Part shown: positions 8,375 to 16,773 of the stretch, one piece after another
How the letters are laid out: the number at the start of each line of letters is the position of its first letter
Numbering within the stretch: position 1 is the first letter of the stretch
Source: DYKG01 sp964596185
GTDB taxonomy: Bacteria > Muiribacteriota > Ozemobacteria > Ozemobacterales > Ozemobacteraceae
DNA length: 64,000 bases
Direction of reading: 5' to 3'
Assembly (NCBI GenBank): GCA_964596185.1
Contig: CAZQUE010000001.1
Location: forward strand, 62,001-126,000
Made by a program: the position numbers and the translations under genes
The notes under the pieces: model-generated
What the model was told of the DNA's origin: nothing
Databases searched by the model: none
What the model saw: only the letters and a program-made list of their open reading frames with translations

Positions 8375-9438
8375 GCCAAAAAGCATTTGAATTCTGTGGC
8401 AGATTTGTTGGCGCAGGTTTCCCCTGTATCGTCGTCGCGGAAATTTCCTGCAATCACCAACAAAACATGAATATTGCCTTAAAAATGATTGAAGTGGCAA
8501 AAGCTGCCGGAGCTGATGCAGTCAAATTTCAGGCATACACTCCAGATACATTGACCTTGAATCCGGAAAAAATGGCCCAGGCTCAACAGGCCAATTTTCG
8601 TATTGAAGGTAGTATCTGGTCAGGCAGAAGTTTTTATGACCTCTACCAGGAAGCCTATACACCATGGGAGTGGTTTCCTGCTCTAAAAGAAAAAGCAATG
8701 GCCGAGGGTTTGCTTTTTTTTGTCACTCCATTCGACGAAAGCTCGGTGGATTTTCTTGAAAATCTTGGGGTTGAAGCTTATAAAGTTGCCTCTTTTGAAA
8801 TCAATCACATTCCCATGCTGCAAAAGATCGCAGGGCTGGGTAAACCAGTTGCAATATCAACCGGAGTTGCTGAGGAATCTGATATAGAGTTGGCATTGTC
8901 TACTTTAAGAGTCGGCGGCTGTAATGATATCATGCTTTTAAAATGCACAAGCTCATACCCGGCTACGATCGAGGATGCTAATCTGGCCACTATTCCTTTT
9001 ATGCGCGAGCGATTTGCTACCCAGGTAGGCCTCTCCGATCATAGCATTAGTCCCAATATTCCAGCTTATGCAGTCGCATTGGGAGCCAGTATGGTTGAAA
9101 AGCATTTTACTTTAGAGAAAAAAGGGCCAGATGCCCAATTTTCTCTTTTACCAGAAGAATTTTCTCTTATGGTGAGGAACATTCGAGAATGTGAAAAGGC
9201 TATGGGAAAAGCTGATTTACAAGTTTCAAATAAAGCAGTTGAGCACAAAATGTTTATGCGCTCAATCTGGGCCTGTAAAAACATCAAAGCCGGAGAAAAA
9301 TTCTCTTGCGAAAACGTCAAGGTTCTGCGACCTGGCAATCATCTCCATCCCAAATTCTATAATAGTATTCTAGGTGGTATAGCAGTTCGCGATATAGAAT
9401 TTGGCGAGGCAATAGCTCTTGATATGGTGCAAAAGTAA
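8371..9438 (+). CDS. pseI: pseudaminic acid synthase, PseI (NeuB family)
   Basis: Condenses the 6-deoxy-di-N-acyl-altrose with phosphoenolpyruvate to give pseudaminic acid. The 355 residues contain the NeuB barrel (about 18-290; AEISCNHQQN, AVKFQAY, VTPFDESSVDFLE, YKVASFEI, LLKCTSSYPA, GLSDHS, EKHFTL) and the C-terminal SAF antifreeze-like domain (about 297-352; KNIKAGE, VLRPGNHLHP). The start overlaps the stop of the Maf gene (ATGA). In principle it could be a legionaminic or sialic synthase, but the pseB/pseC/pseG set argues for Pse. Confidence 0.92.
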   Translation: MSQKAFEFCGRFVGAGFPCIVVAEISCNHQQNMNIALKMIEVAKAAGADAVKFQAYTPDTLTLNPEKMAQAQQANFRIEGSIWSGRSFYDLYQEAYTPWEWFPALKEKAMAEGLLFFVTPFDESSVDFLENLGVEAYKVASFEINHIPMLQKIAGLGKPVAISTGVAEESDIELALSTLRVGGCNDIMLLKCTSSYPATIEDANLATIPFMRERFATQVGLSDHSISPNIPAYAVALGASMVEKHFTLEKKGPDAQFSLLPEEFSLMVRNIRECEKAMGKADLQVSNKAVEHKMFMRSIWACKNIKAGEKFSCENVKVLRPGNHLHPKFYNSILGGIAVRDIEFGEAIALDMVQK

Positions 9439-9459
9439 ATCAAGAGGAAGGATTCAATA

Positions 9460-10080
9460 ATGGCTATGATCCGAAAACCATATTCTGTTGCCGGTTTTTT
9501 CGCAAGAGAACATGGCTTGAGTGGGCTCCAAGCTTTGTTAACAGCAAAGGATTTCGAGCTGACTTCGGTTTTTACTCACCGAAAAAAGCCAAGATCAGAA
9601 GACCCTGAAAGGGGCGAACGAGATGATTTTAAAAACTACGAGTCTATTTGCAAACTACACTCAATTCCGCTATTCGCCATAGATACTAAAAGTGAAAACA
9701 CCAAAATTTTTGAGGTTCTTGAAAAAGATCCTCCCGATTTGCTGGCGGTAATCAGTTGGAGAATGCTTATCAGCAAAGATATACTCGAATTGCCGCGTTT
9801 TGGCGGAATAAACCTGCATCGAGGAGAATTGCCGAGATATAAAGGTGGTTTGCCCATTCTTAGGGCTCTTGAGGATGGACAAGACAGAATTTGTATTTCT
9901 GCTCATCTTCTGACTGAAGAAATCGATGGTGGTGAGGTAATTGAAGAGGTTTGGCACCCAGTGAATTACGTGCAGACACAAAGCCTTGCGGCTAATGTAG
10001 AAAGATTGAAGAATGAGATTAATCCTTTGTTTGGTCCCTTGATGCTAAGAGCGCTAAGGCAAATTGTCAGCGATGAATAG
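9460..10080 (+). CDS. sugar N-formyltransferase, possible PseJ analogue
   Basis: A 206-residue protein with the formyltransferase fold: INLHRGELPRYKGG (117-130) gives the Asn118-x-His120 pair and EEIDGGEVI (153-161) gives Asp156, the N/H/D catalytic triad of methionyl-tRNA and sugar formyltransferases. It is too short for a full Fmt and lacks its C-terminal domain. No acetyltransferase of the PseH type is found in the locus, so this enzyme may N-formylate the C4 amine of the PseC product and lead to a 7-formamido pseudaminic acid; this is inference from context. It has a strong GAGGAAGGA ribosome site and overlaps the next gene. Confidence 0.75.
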   Translation: MAMIRKPYSVAGFFAREHGLSGLQALLTAKDFELTSVFTHRKKPRSEDPERGERDDFKNYESICKLHSIPLFAIDTKSENTKIFEVLEKDPPDLLAVISWRMLISKDILELPRFGGINLHRGELPRYKGGLPILRALEDGQDRICISAHLLTEEIDGGEVIEEVWHPVNYVQTQSLAANVERLKNEINPLFGPLMLRALRQIVSDE

Positions 10081-11401
10081 CAAGAATCTTCTTCTGGTTT
10101 TTGATTTCGACGGTGTTATCGCGGACTCGGTTGGGGCACTTTTTAAAGTTTATCTGGAGTTTCTTTCACAGTTTGGTGAAATCGGCACTGTTGAAGAATT
10201 CTCCGAGCTTAATGGACCGAAAATTCCTGAAATTGTGGCCTTGTTACAAAAAAAATACCGGTTTCCCGGCTCACTGGAGGATTTGATAAGCCGTTACTTG
10301 CAAAAAGTCTCTCAGGCTTATCTGAACCTTGAGCCCGTTCCCGAAGCCATTGAAACCATTGCAAAGCTAAAGGCGGCAAATGTTAAGCTGGCAATCGCCA
10401 GTTCATCGACAAAAGATGAAATTACAAAATTTCTGGCAAAATATGAGATTTGCGATGCCTTTGTAAGAATTTTAACTGGTGAAGAAGTCGTTCGCTCAAA
10501 GCCGGCGCCAGATTTATATTTAAAGCTAAAACACGAGTTTTCGGAATTTGAACTAATTGTCGTTGAGGATTCTTTAAATGGTATAAGATCGGCTAAAAAC
10601 GCTGGATTGAGCGTGGTCGCGTATTCGCCGCTAAAGGAAATTGATGCAGCTGTTGACTGGAAAATTTCATCCATGAGAGAGCTTGAAAAGGTTCTTCATG
10701 ATGCTGAAAATAACTGCTCTGTGTGCCTGTTCGAAGGTGAAATAGAATGGCGTGAGATTGAACAAAAATCTATTTTTTCCGGACAAGTCCAGAAAGAAAT
10801 TGACGAAATCTGGAGAAAGGCGATCAAATCTGGCAACTTGTTTAACGGCAACCTTTTTTGTTGTAGCAGATATTTTTTTAGCGGGCCAAAACTGGTAATT
10901 GAATACTTTTCAAGTGAATACAAGAACTTCTATGCGCAAATAAACCACCCTGAGCTAAAATTGAACTGCTATCCCCTCGCGGTGAGTGGAATCGTTATCG
11001 ATCCATGCGGCAAAACCATAATTGGCAAAAGACAGAACGTAACTTGTAATGAGAATCAGTTAGAGTTAGTGCCTTCGGGTTCATTACAAAAACATCTGAA
11101 GACTGGTGGTTTGGATTATTTTCAGCAAATCTGCCTGGAGCTTGAAGAAGAAGTGGGCTTATCCGCAGAGGAAATAATTTCTATCAAGCCTTTTTGTATG
11201 GTTGTTGATGAAAATAATAAGCTATGCGATATATGTTGCAAAATTGAGTTAGCAAAAGAGCTTGAGAAGTGCAATCTTTTACGCGAAAGCAGAGAATATG
11301 CAGAGATTCAAATTGTTGTCATAGATGATCTTTTAGATCAGGATTGGCAAACAACCTGGGTTGCTACATCTCTTTGTATTTTGAATTGGCTACAGGAATG
11401 A
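10073..11401 (+). CDS. HAD phosphatase-Nudix fusion protein
   Basis: The ATG at 10073 overlaps the stop of the formyltransferase; an upstream TTG at 10064 is less likely. The N-terminal half (to about residue 215) is a HAD hydrolase of the beta-phosphoglucomutase type: VFDFDG with Asp11 and Asp13, IASSSTK, and VEDSLNGIRSAKNAG. After a 60-residue linker, the C-terminal part (about 300-440) resembles a Nudix domain; its box near residues 336-363 keeps the ELEEEVGL end but has Leu at the expected first Glu and Arg positions, so it may be inactive. Role unknown: PseI, unlike sialate-9-phosphate synthases, needs no phosphatase. Confidence 0.7.
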   Translation: MNSKNLLLVFDFDGVIADSVGALFKVYLEFLSQFGEIGTVEEFSELNGPKIPEIVALLQKKYRFPGSLEDLISRYLQKVSQAYLNLEPVPEAIETIAKLKAANVKLAIASSSTKDEITKFLAKYEICDAFVRILTGEEVVRSKPAPDLYLKLKHEFSEFELIVVEDSLNGIRSAKNAGLSVVAYSPLKEIDAAVDWKISSMRELEKVLHDAENNCSVCLFEGEIEWREIEQKSIFSGQVQKEIDEIWRKAIKSGNLFNGNLFCCSRYFFSGPKLVIEYFSSEYKNFYAQINHPELKLNCYPLAVSGIVIDPCGKTIIGKRQNVTCNENQLELVPSGSLQKHLKTGGLDYFQQICLELEEEVGLSAEEIISIKPFCMVVDENNKLCDICCKIELAKELEKCNLLRESREYAEIQIVVIDDLLDQDWQTTWVATSLCILNWLQE

Positions 11402-11424
11402 TTTAGTTGGCCAAAATTCTCTCG

Positions 11425-11452
11425 TTAAAACGATTCGGTAATATGTTATAAT
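11425..11452 (+). promoter_or_regulatory. sigma-70-type promoter of the ferredoxin-hut operon
   Basis: TTAAAA (11425-11430), 16-base spacer, perfect TATAAT (11447-11452). Transcription would begin at about 11459, which is exactly the first base of the ferredoxin ATG, so the mRNA would be leaderless. Confidence 0.6.
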
Positions 11453-11458
11453 CCGGGC

Positions 11459-11740
11459 ATGAATAAAGATCGAATGGTCAATTATCGGCTTGGCGGCGAT
11501 GAGTGGCAGCCCAGGTTTATCGCCAGACTCGACCCCAAAAAGTGTGTCAGCTGTGGGCTTTGTCTTAATACCTGCCCTGGCGGAGTTTTTTTGCGTACAG
11601 TAAAAGGAACGGTCGAGCCGCGCAATCGGCGGCGCTGCCTGGGTTGTGCCGTATGTGAAAAGATCTGCCCTGAAAAAGCGATAAGCTGTGCTACATACGC
11701 CGAGTTGAAGGACCATGGTTTGCTTCCGGCAGGCCAATAG
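11459..11740 (+). CDS. 2[4Fe-4S] ferredoxin, FdxB/ferredoxin III-like
   Basis: Small protein of 93 residues with two full cluster motifs: Cys29, 32, 35, 39 (CVSCGLCLNTCP) and Cys60, 63, 66, 70 (CLGCAVCEKICP). The N-terminus GGDEWQPRFIARLDP resembles the lead-in of nif-associated ferredoxin III proteins, but no nif gene is present. It should be a soluble low-potential electron carrier; its partner is not visible. No ribosome site precedes the ATG and a TATAAT box lies 7 bases upstream, suggesting leaderless translation. An alternative ATG at 11474 also lacks a ribosome site. hutH follows 17 bases after the stop. Confidence 0.85.
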   Translation: MNKDRMVNYRLGGDEWQPRFIARLDPKKCVSCGLCLNTCPGGVFLRTVKGTVEPRNRRRCLGCAVCEKICPEKAISCATYAELKDHGLLPAGQ

Positions 11741-11757
11741 CGAAAGGAATTACAGCA

Positions 11758-13278
11758 ATGATTACACTTGACGGCAAAAGTTTGAATCTCGAAAGTCTCT
11801 GGCAGATAGCCAGCGGCGAAAAGGTTTCTATCAGCCCCGAAGCCATGGAAAAAGTGAAGGCTTCCAGAGCGATCGTCGAAAAGCTGATTGAAGAAGATAG
11901 AGTGGTTTATGGCATTACTACCGGGTTTGGCCATTTGTGCAACACCAGAATCGGGCGCAAAGATCTTGAAAGATTGCAAACGAACCTGATAAGAAGTCAT
12001 GCTACCGGTGTTGGCGACCCTTTTGACCGGGAATCGGTCAGAGCGATGATTGCCGTTCGTATCAATTCGCTTTTGCATGGAGTTAGCGGCGTTCGCCCGC
12101 TTGTTATCAACACTCTTGTTGATTTGCTGAATAACGACATTGTTCCTTTCGTGCCGCAACAGGGTTCGGTGGGCTGCTCCGGCGATTTGGCACCACTTTC
12201 ACATATCATGCTCGTGCTCATGGGTGAAGGGGAAATTTTGACCGGAGATTGTTGCCACAGCGCCCCTTCTTTGCCTGCTCTTGAAGCGGCTGGTGTCAAG
12301 CCGGTTCAGCTTCATGCAAAAGAAGGACTTGCCCTGATAAACGGTACTTCGGTGATGACTGGTGTACTTGCCCTGACCCTGTATCGGGCGCTGCACATTT
12401 CGCGCTCTTCTGACATCATTGCCAGTATGACCCTTGAAATGGTCAAAGGTTCGACCAATCCCTTCGATCCTGATTTCATCAAATTGCGCCCATACCCGGG
12501 AATGCAACAGGTTGCAGCAAACGTGCTTGCCTGTGTCGTAGACTCAGAGGTTCGCGCCAGTCATATCGGCTGTACCAAGGTTCAAGATGCCTACAGCCTT
12601 CGCTGCATTCCACAGGTGCATGGCGCAACCCGAGAAAACCTCAACCACCTTGTCGATCAGGTAACCATCGAACTTAATGCCGTTACCGATAACCCGATCA
12701 TTTTGAGCGAAAACAAGATAATTTCGGGCGGTCATTTTCATGGGCAGCCAATGGCTTTTGCGGCAGATTTTCTTGGAATAGCAGTTGCCGAGCTTGCAAA
12801 TATCAGTGAGCGCCGCATCGATCGCCTGCTCAATCCTCTGATCAATGAAACCAAGCCTTTCCTTTCAGTTGATCCAGGCGTGAATTCCGGCTTGATGATC
12901 ATTCAGTACACTGCGGCCTCGCTTGTCAGTGAAAACAAGGTTTTAGCGCACCCGGCTTCGGTAGATTCTATTCCAACCTCTGCTTATCAGGAAGACCATG
13001 TCAGTATGGGTACCATTGCTGCCAGAAAAGCAAGAAAAATTCTCGAACATACGGCGCAAGTTCTGGCAATAGAGTGGGTGAGTGCTGCACAGGCTTACGA
13101 GTTCGTTAAGCCGCTCAAGCTTGGAAAAGGAACTCAAGCCGCTTATCAACTCTTGCGTGAGCATGTCGCTGCGCTTGAAGAGGATCGTGTTCTTGCACCG
13201 GACTTAAGAATTGCCCGTGATTTGCTCTGGGAAAACCAGCTTATCCACAAGGTTGGCCAAGTGGTCAAACTTGTATAA
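11758..13278 (+). CDS. hutH: histidine ammonia-lyase
   Basis: Deaminates L-histidine to urocanate. The 506 residues match the usual length, with catalytic Tyr51 in YGITTGFG, the MIO loop region at GSVGCSGDLAPLSH, and NGTSVMTG (about 194-201). The MIO tripeptide reads Cys140-Ser141-Gly142 rather than the standard Ala-Ser-Gly. The C-terminal HPASVDSIPTSAYQEDHVSMG segment is typical of HutH rather than of phenylalanine lyases. AAAGGA ribosome site. hutI follows 23 bases later; hutU and a final formiminoglutamate enzyme are not in this window. Confidence 0.93.
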   Translation: MITLDGKSLNLESLWQIASGEKVSISPEAMEKVKASRAIVEKLIEEDRVVYGITTGFGHLCNTRIGRKDLERLQTNLIRSHATGVGDPFDRESVRAMIAVRINSLLHGVSGVRPLVINTLVDLLNNDIVPFVPQQGSVGCSGDLAPLSHIMLVLMGEGEILTGDCCHSAPSLPALEAAGVKPVQLHAKEGLALINGTSVMTGVLALTLYRALHISRSSDIIASMTLEMVKGSTNPFDPDFIKLRPYPGMQQVAANVLACVVDSEVRASHIGCTKVQDAYSLRCIPQVHGATRENLNHLVDQVTIELNAVTDNPIILSENKIISGGHFHGQPMAFAADFLGIAVAELANISERRIDRLLNPLINETKPFLSVDPGVNSGLMIIQYTAASLVSENKVLAHPASVDSIPTSAYQEDHVSMGTIAARKARKILEHTAQVLAIEWVSAAQAYEFVKPLKLGKGTQAAYQLLREHVAALEEDRVLAPDLRIARDLLWENQLIHKVGQVVKLV

Positions 13279-13301
13279 TCAGCGCAATTCAGGAGAAAAT
13301 A

Positions 13302-14600
13302 ATGACTGATATTCAATTCAATGGCGACAAAGTGGTTGCCGATTTCATAATTCACAATCTTGCCTGCATCGTTACTTATCCAGAACCTTATCAGGGAAAA
13401 GGAACTGCGCCTGGCTGGGAGGTCGAAGAACAAAAAGAAATGTCGATCGCTTCCTATAAAGGTATGATCGTCTGGATCGGCCCAGCTTCCGAACTTTCTG
13501 AACAGGTTTCCATTGCGGCTGATGCAAACTTTTACAATGGCGCAGGTCTGCTGGCTACGCCTGGATTTGTGGATTCGCATACCCATCTGGTCTATGCCGG
13601 TGATCGTAGTGATGAATTCGAAATGCGGGTTCAGGGACGCCCTTATCTTGACATCCTCGCCGCTGGCGGCGGTATTTTGCGTTCAACTGGCGCAATTCGT
13701 GATTTGTCAGAAGACGCAATCTTCGAAGAGTCTGCCTGTCGGCTTGAATCGGCAATGGAGTGGGGGGTCAGCACCATTGAGATCAAGACCGGTTATGGTC
13801 TTGACTTAAAAAATGAATTGAAAATGTTGCGGGTTATCGATCGCCTGAAAAATGCTTATCCGGTTCGTATTGTGCCTACTTTTATGGGCGCTCATGCAAT
13901 ACCAGCCGATCGTCGTGATGACCCCGACGGGTTTGTCGATGAAATTTGCAATGTTTGGATTCCCGAGGTTGCGAAACTCAAGTTGGCCAAATTCAATGAT
14001 GTTTTTACTGAAATGAAGGCTTTTTCTGTCGACCAGTCGAGAAAGGTTCTTGAAGCCGGCATTAAGCATGGCTTGTCGGCAAAAATACATGCCGACGAGG
14101 TAAACATTCTCGGTGGCGTGGATCTTGCCGTTGAGCTGGGCTGTGTGAGTGCCGATCATTTGTTAATGACTGACGAGGCAGGAATAGCCAGTCTAAAAAA
14201 TTCAGGAGTTATCCCAACCGTTTTGCCCGGGACATCGACCTACCTGATGGAATCTCATCATGCTCCTGCGCGAAAAATGATCGAGGCTGGCCTGCCTCTC
14301 GCGATTGCTTCTGATCATAATCCTGGCAGTTGCCAGTTTCTTGGCGCATCTATCATTCAGTCTCTGGCAATGTTGCAGCTTAAGATGAGCTCGGCTGAGG
14401 CCTTGATAGCCGGCACTTTGCACGCGGCCCACGCATTGGGCATGGGTGAAGACGTCGGTGCGATAGAGGTTGGTCGGCGCATGGATCTGGCGTTGTTCGA
14501 GCTAAACTCTTATCGTGAAATAGGTTACAAGATTGGCCAGAATTTTCTTTATGATCTGGTTATCGATGGAGAACCGGTTTTTTCCACGGGAGCTGAATGA
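13302..14600 (+). CDS. hutI: imidazolonepropionase
   Basis: Third step of histidine degradation: hydrolyses imidazolonepropionate to N-formimino-glutamate. The amidohydrolase has TPGFVDSHTHLVYAGDRSDE (about residues 85-104) with the metal-binding HTH, GGGILRST, KTGYGL, a further metal histidine in AHAIPAD, KIHADEV and ASDHNPGS. Length of 432 is slightly more than the usual 400-420. AGGAGA ribosome site 7 bases before ATG. The start of the DAHP synthase gene overlaps its stop codon, which puts the two in one transcript. Confidence 0.93.
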   Translation: MTDIQFNGDKVVADFIIHNLACIVTYPEPYQGKGTAPGWEVEEQKEMSIASYKGMIVWIGPASELSEQVSIAADANFYNGAGLLATPGFVDSHTHLVYAGDRSDEFEMRVQGRPYLDILAAGGGILRSTGAIRDLSEDAIFEESACRLESAMEWGVSTIEIKTGYGLDLKNELKMLRVIDRLKNAYPVRIVPTFMGAHAIPADRRDDPDGFVDEICNVWIPEVAKLKLAKFNDVFTEMKAFSVDQSRKVLEAGIKHGLSAKIHADEVNILGGVDLAVELGCVSADHLLMTDEAGIASLKNSGVIPTVLPGTSTYLMESHHAPARKMIEAGLPLAIASDHNPGSCQFLGASIIQSLAMLQLKMSSAEALIAGTLHAAHALGMGEDVGAIEVGRRMDLALFELNSYREIGYKIGQNFLYDLVIDGEPVFSTGAE

Positions 14601-15628
14601 TGATTATTGTTCTTGAACCTGGTTTGAATGAATTCAGTCAGAACGATATCTGTCTGAAGCTCCAGAAGATGGGCTTTTTTACCCGCCTGGTTTTTCAGTA
14701 TGGGCAGTTGATAGTGTCGGTTGATGGTCCCGGGGAAGAAGCGCTGGAGCGGGAAGTCGTTAAATGGAGTGGTGTTGTCGAAGTTCTTGCCGGCCGCAAT
14801 TCTTTTTATCTGGCTTCGCGTCGTTGTAATCGCCGCAACAGCCTGATTAAGGTTGGCGACGGAGCGTCTGGTGTAACCTTTGGCGATGATCGAATCGTTT
14901 TTATTGCCGGCCCTTGCGCCCTTGAAACTGAAGAGTCTGCTTTGCAGATGGCCAGAATCATCAGCTCTGCCGGGGGAAAAGTTTTCCGCGCCATGATTTT
15001 CAAGCCCCGCTCTTCTCCGTATTCATTTCAGGGGTTAGGCCGGGCCGGTATTCCAATTTTACGTGAGATCAAAAAGCAGACGGGTTTATTATTGCTGACC
15101 GAGGTTCGCGATCCTCTGGAAGCGGAGCTGGTTCAGGATGAGGTCGATATTGTCCAGGTGGGCACCAGAAATATGAGTAACTATCAGTTGCTGAAGCATC
15201 TTGGTCAGATAAAGAAGCCGGTGTTGCTGAAGCGGGGCATGGGTTCAAGCATCGAAGAGCTGCTTTGTGCGGCTGAGTATATTCTTGCGCATGGAAATTC
15301 TGAGGTAATTCTTTGTGAGAGAGGCATCAGAACCTTCGAGCATTATACCCGTTTCAGTCTCGACATCGGGGCAGTGCCGGTATTAAAGGAACTTACGCAT
15401 CTGCCGGTGATAGTTGATCCAAGTCATGCCAGCGGTCGCAACTCTTTAGTAGAGCCTCTCGCCTTGGCTTCAATAGCTGCCGGGGCCGATGGGGTGATGG
15501 TCGAGGTTCATGAAAGCCCTGAAACAGCATTCTCGGATGGGACACAATCAGTTTCTCCAGCTCAGTTCACCAGACTTATTGAGAGCAGTGCCAAGGTTGC
15601 CGGGGCTATCGGCAGGAAACTGGCCTGA
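14597..15628 (+). CDS. aroF: 3-deoxy-7-phosphoheptulonate synthase (DAHP synthase, type I-beta)
   Basis: Condenses PEP and erythrose-4-phosphate, the first step of aromatic amino acid synthesis. The 343 residues show a short N-terminal ferredoxin-like regulatory domain (about 1-70), as in the Thermotoga-type enzyme, then the barrel with IAGPCALETEE (about 102-112), FKPRSSPYSFQG, LLLTEVRDP, VQVGTRNMSN, LLKRGM, LCERGIRTFE and VIVDPSHASGR. It starts with ATGATG overlapping the hutI stop. A biosynthetic gene in a histidine-degradation operon is unusual. It converges with the potassium channel gene 6 bases away. Confidence 0.93.
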   Translation: MMIIVLEPGLNEFSQNDICLKLQKMGFFTRLVFQYGQLIVSVDGPGEEALEREVVKWSGVVEVLAGRNSFYLASRRCNRRNSLIKVGDGASGVTFGDDRIVFIAGPCALETEESALQMARIISSAGGKVFRAMIFKPRSSPYSFQGLGRAGIPILREIKKQTGLLLLTEVRDPLEAELVQDEVDIVQVGTRNMSNYQLLKHLGQIKKPVLLKRGMGSSIEELLCAAEYILAHGNSEVILCERGIRTFEHYTRFSLDIGAVPVLKELTHLPVIVDPSHASGRNSLVEPLALASIAAGADGVMVEVHESPETAFSDGTQSVSPAQFTRLIESSAKVAGAIGRKLA

Positions 15629-15634
15629 TCCGAG

Positions 15635-16690
15635 TCAGTAAACTATTCCTTCGTTTATTTTAAACATTTCTTTGATTTTGCCCGCTTCGTTGCCGCTCAT
15701 GATGACGATCAAATAGTCTCCCGACTCAACTTTGGTCTGGTCAGGCGGCAGTTTGATCAGCTTGCGGGTGCCGTTTTCCAGAGTTTTGCTCAAACCAATG
15801 GCAAGGACGTTGAATTTGCTCTTCAATTCGGCAAAAACCTCGCCATAATTTTTGCCGGCCAGCGGATTCTCATTGATTATTTTAAACTCTTTAATGTCGT
15901 ATTCTTCGCTTTTTTGTGAAATCGACAACAGGTCATTGGTCATATCGGCCACATCTGGTTCAAAAATGTAACTGGCCATGAGTTTTGATGCAATTTCGTT
16001 TTTGGAAAGCACAAATGTTGCACCTGCCGAATAGAATGTGTCGCTCAGATCAGAGTTTTCAAGAGCCAGGACAAAGTGGACTCCTGGGTACTCTTTGCGG
16101 ATATTGAGCATGCAGATAAGCTTTTCGGTATCGTCACTGAGATTTACAAAAATCATTGCTGCTTTACTGATCGATGCTTTTTCGAACATGCTTATGTTTT
16201 TCAGATCAGAAAACAGGCAAAAAACTTTTTCTGAAGAAAATTCTGCATAAATGAGATCTATGTGATTCTTTTCGTTGGTGATAATGGCAACCTGTTGCCC
16301 GGCTTGAATGAGATCTTTGATCATCGAATGGGCAAAATTGTTCCAGCCAACAATTACGATATGGTTTTCGAAAGAGGTGCCGTAATGTCCCATTTGTCTT
16401 CTCCAATTTATTTCTGAAATGAATTCGGTGGCTTTGCCGATGATGAAACCGAGCAGGCCAAGGCTGCCAAGAATGAACAGCAGTGAAAGAAATTTGCCGG
16501 CCGGGGTGACCGGATAGAAATCGCCGTATCCGACGGTGGTAAGAGTAACCATTGAATACCACCAGGCATCGGCAAAACTCTTGATGTTGGCTTTTTCGTG
16601 GGGGCTTTCAACAATACTTAAAAGATAAAGCAGCAGAAGATAAGCACCTACTGCCAACAGTAGTTTGCTTCCAGTTTTTTTCTTTTTCAT
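15635..16690 (-). CDS. two-helix potassium channel with RCK (TrkA-N/TrkA-C) domain
   Basis: The selectivity filter TVGYGD (52-57) lies between a first membrane helix (about 9-25) and a second (about 67-88). A cytoplasmic RCK/TrkA-N Rossmann domain begins at HIVIVGWNNFA (110-120), and a TrkA-C domain covers about 265-345. This is the layout of MthK/Kch-like gated potassium channels with 351 residues. The RCK domain would sense nucleotides or calcium. Its own promoter is seen upstream (16723-16750). No kdp or trk gene is nearby. Confidence 0.9.
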   Translation of the reverse strand: MKKKKTGSKLLLAVGAYLLLLYLLSIVESPHEKANIKSFADAWWYSMVTLTTVGYGDFYPVTPAGKFLSLLFILGSLGLLGFIIGKATEFISEINWRRQMGHYGTSFENHIVIVGWNNFAHSMIKDLIQAGQQVAIITNEKNHIDLIYAEFSSEKVFCLFSDLKNISMFEKASISKAAMIFVNLSDDTEKLICMLNIRKEYPGVHFVLALENSDLSDTFYSAGATFVLSKNEIASKLMASYIFEPDVADMTNDLLSISQKSEEYDIKEFKIINENPLAGKNYGEVFAELKSKFNVLAIGLSKTLENGTRKLIKLPPDQTKVESGDYLIVIMSGNEAGKIKEMFKINEGIVY

Positions 16691-16722
16691 TAACTGCTCC
16701 TGATTTTTCTAAAGCTTAGCAT

Positions 16723-16750
16723 ATTTTAGAATAGATTCAATATTCTGCAA
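16723..16750 (-). promoter_or_regulatory. sigma-70-type promoter of the potassium channel gene
   Basis: On the minus strand TTGCAG (16750-16745), 16-base spacer, TAAAAT (16728-16723), 33 bases before the start codon. Confidence 0.45.
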
Positions 16751-16773
16751 GAGCTATTTTTCAATCGAGCATT

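Noticed and set aside
9460..10080. Methionyl-tRNA formyltransferase (fmt)
   Set aside because: Only 206 residues, no C-terminal OB-like domain, and located between pseI and a HAD gene without def; a sugar formyltransferase fits better.
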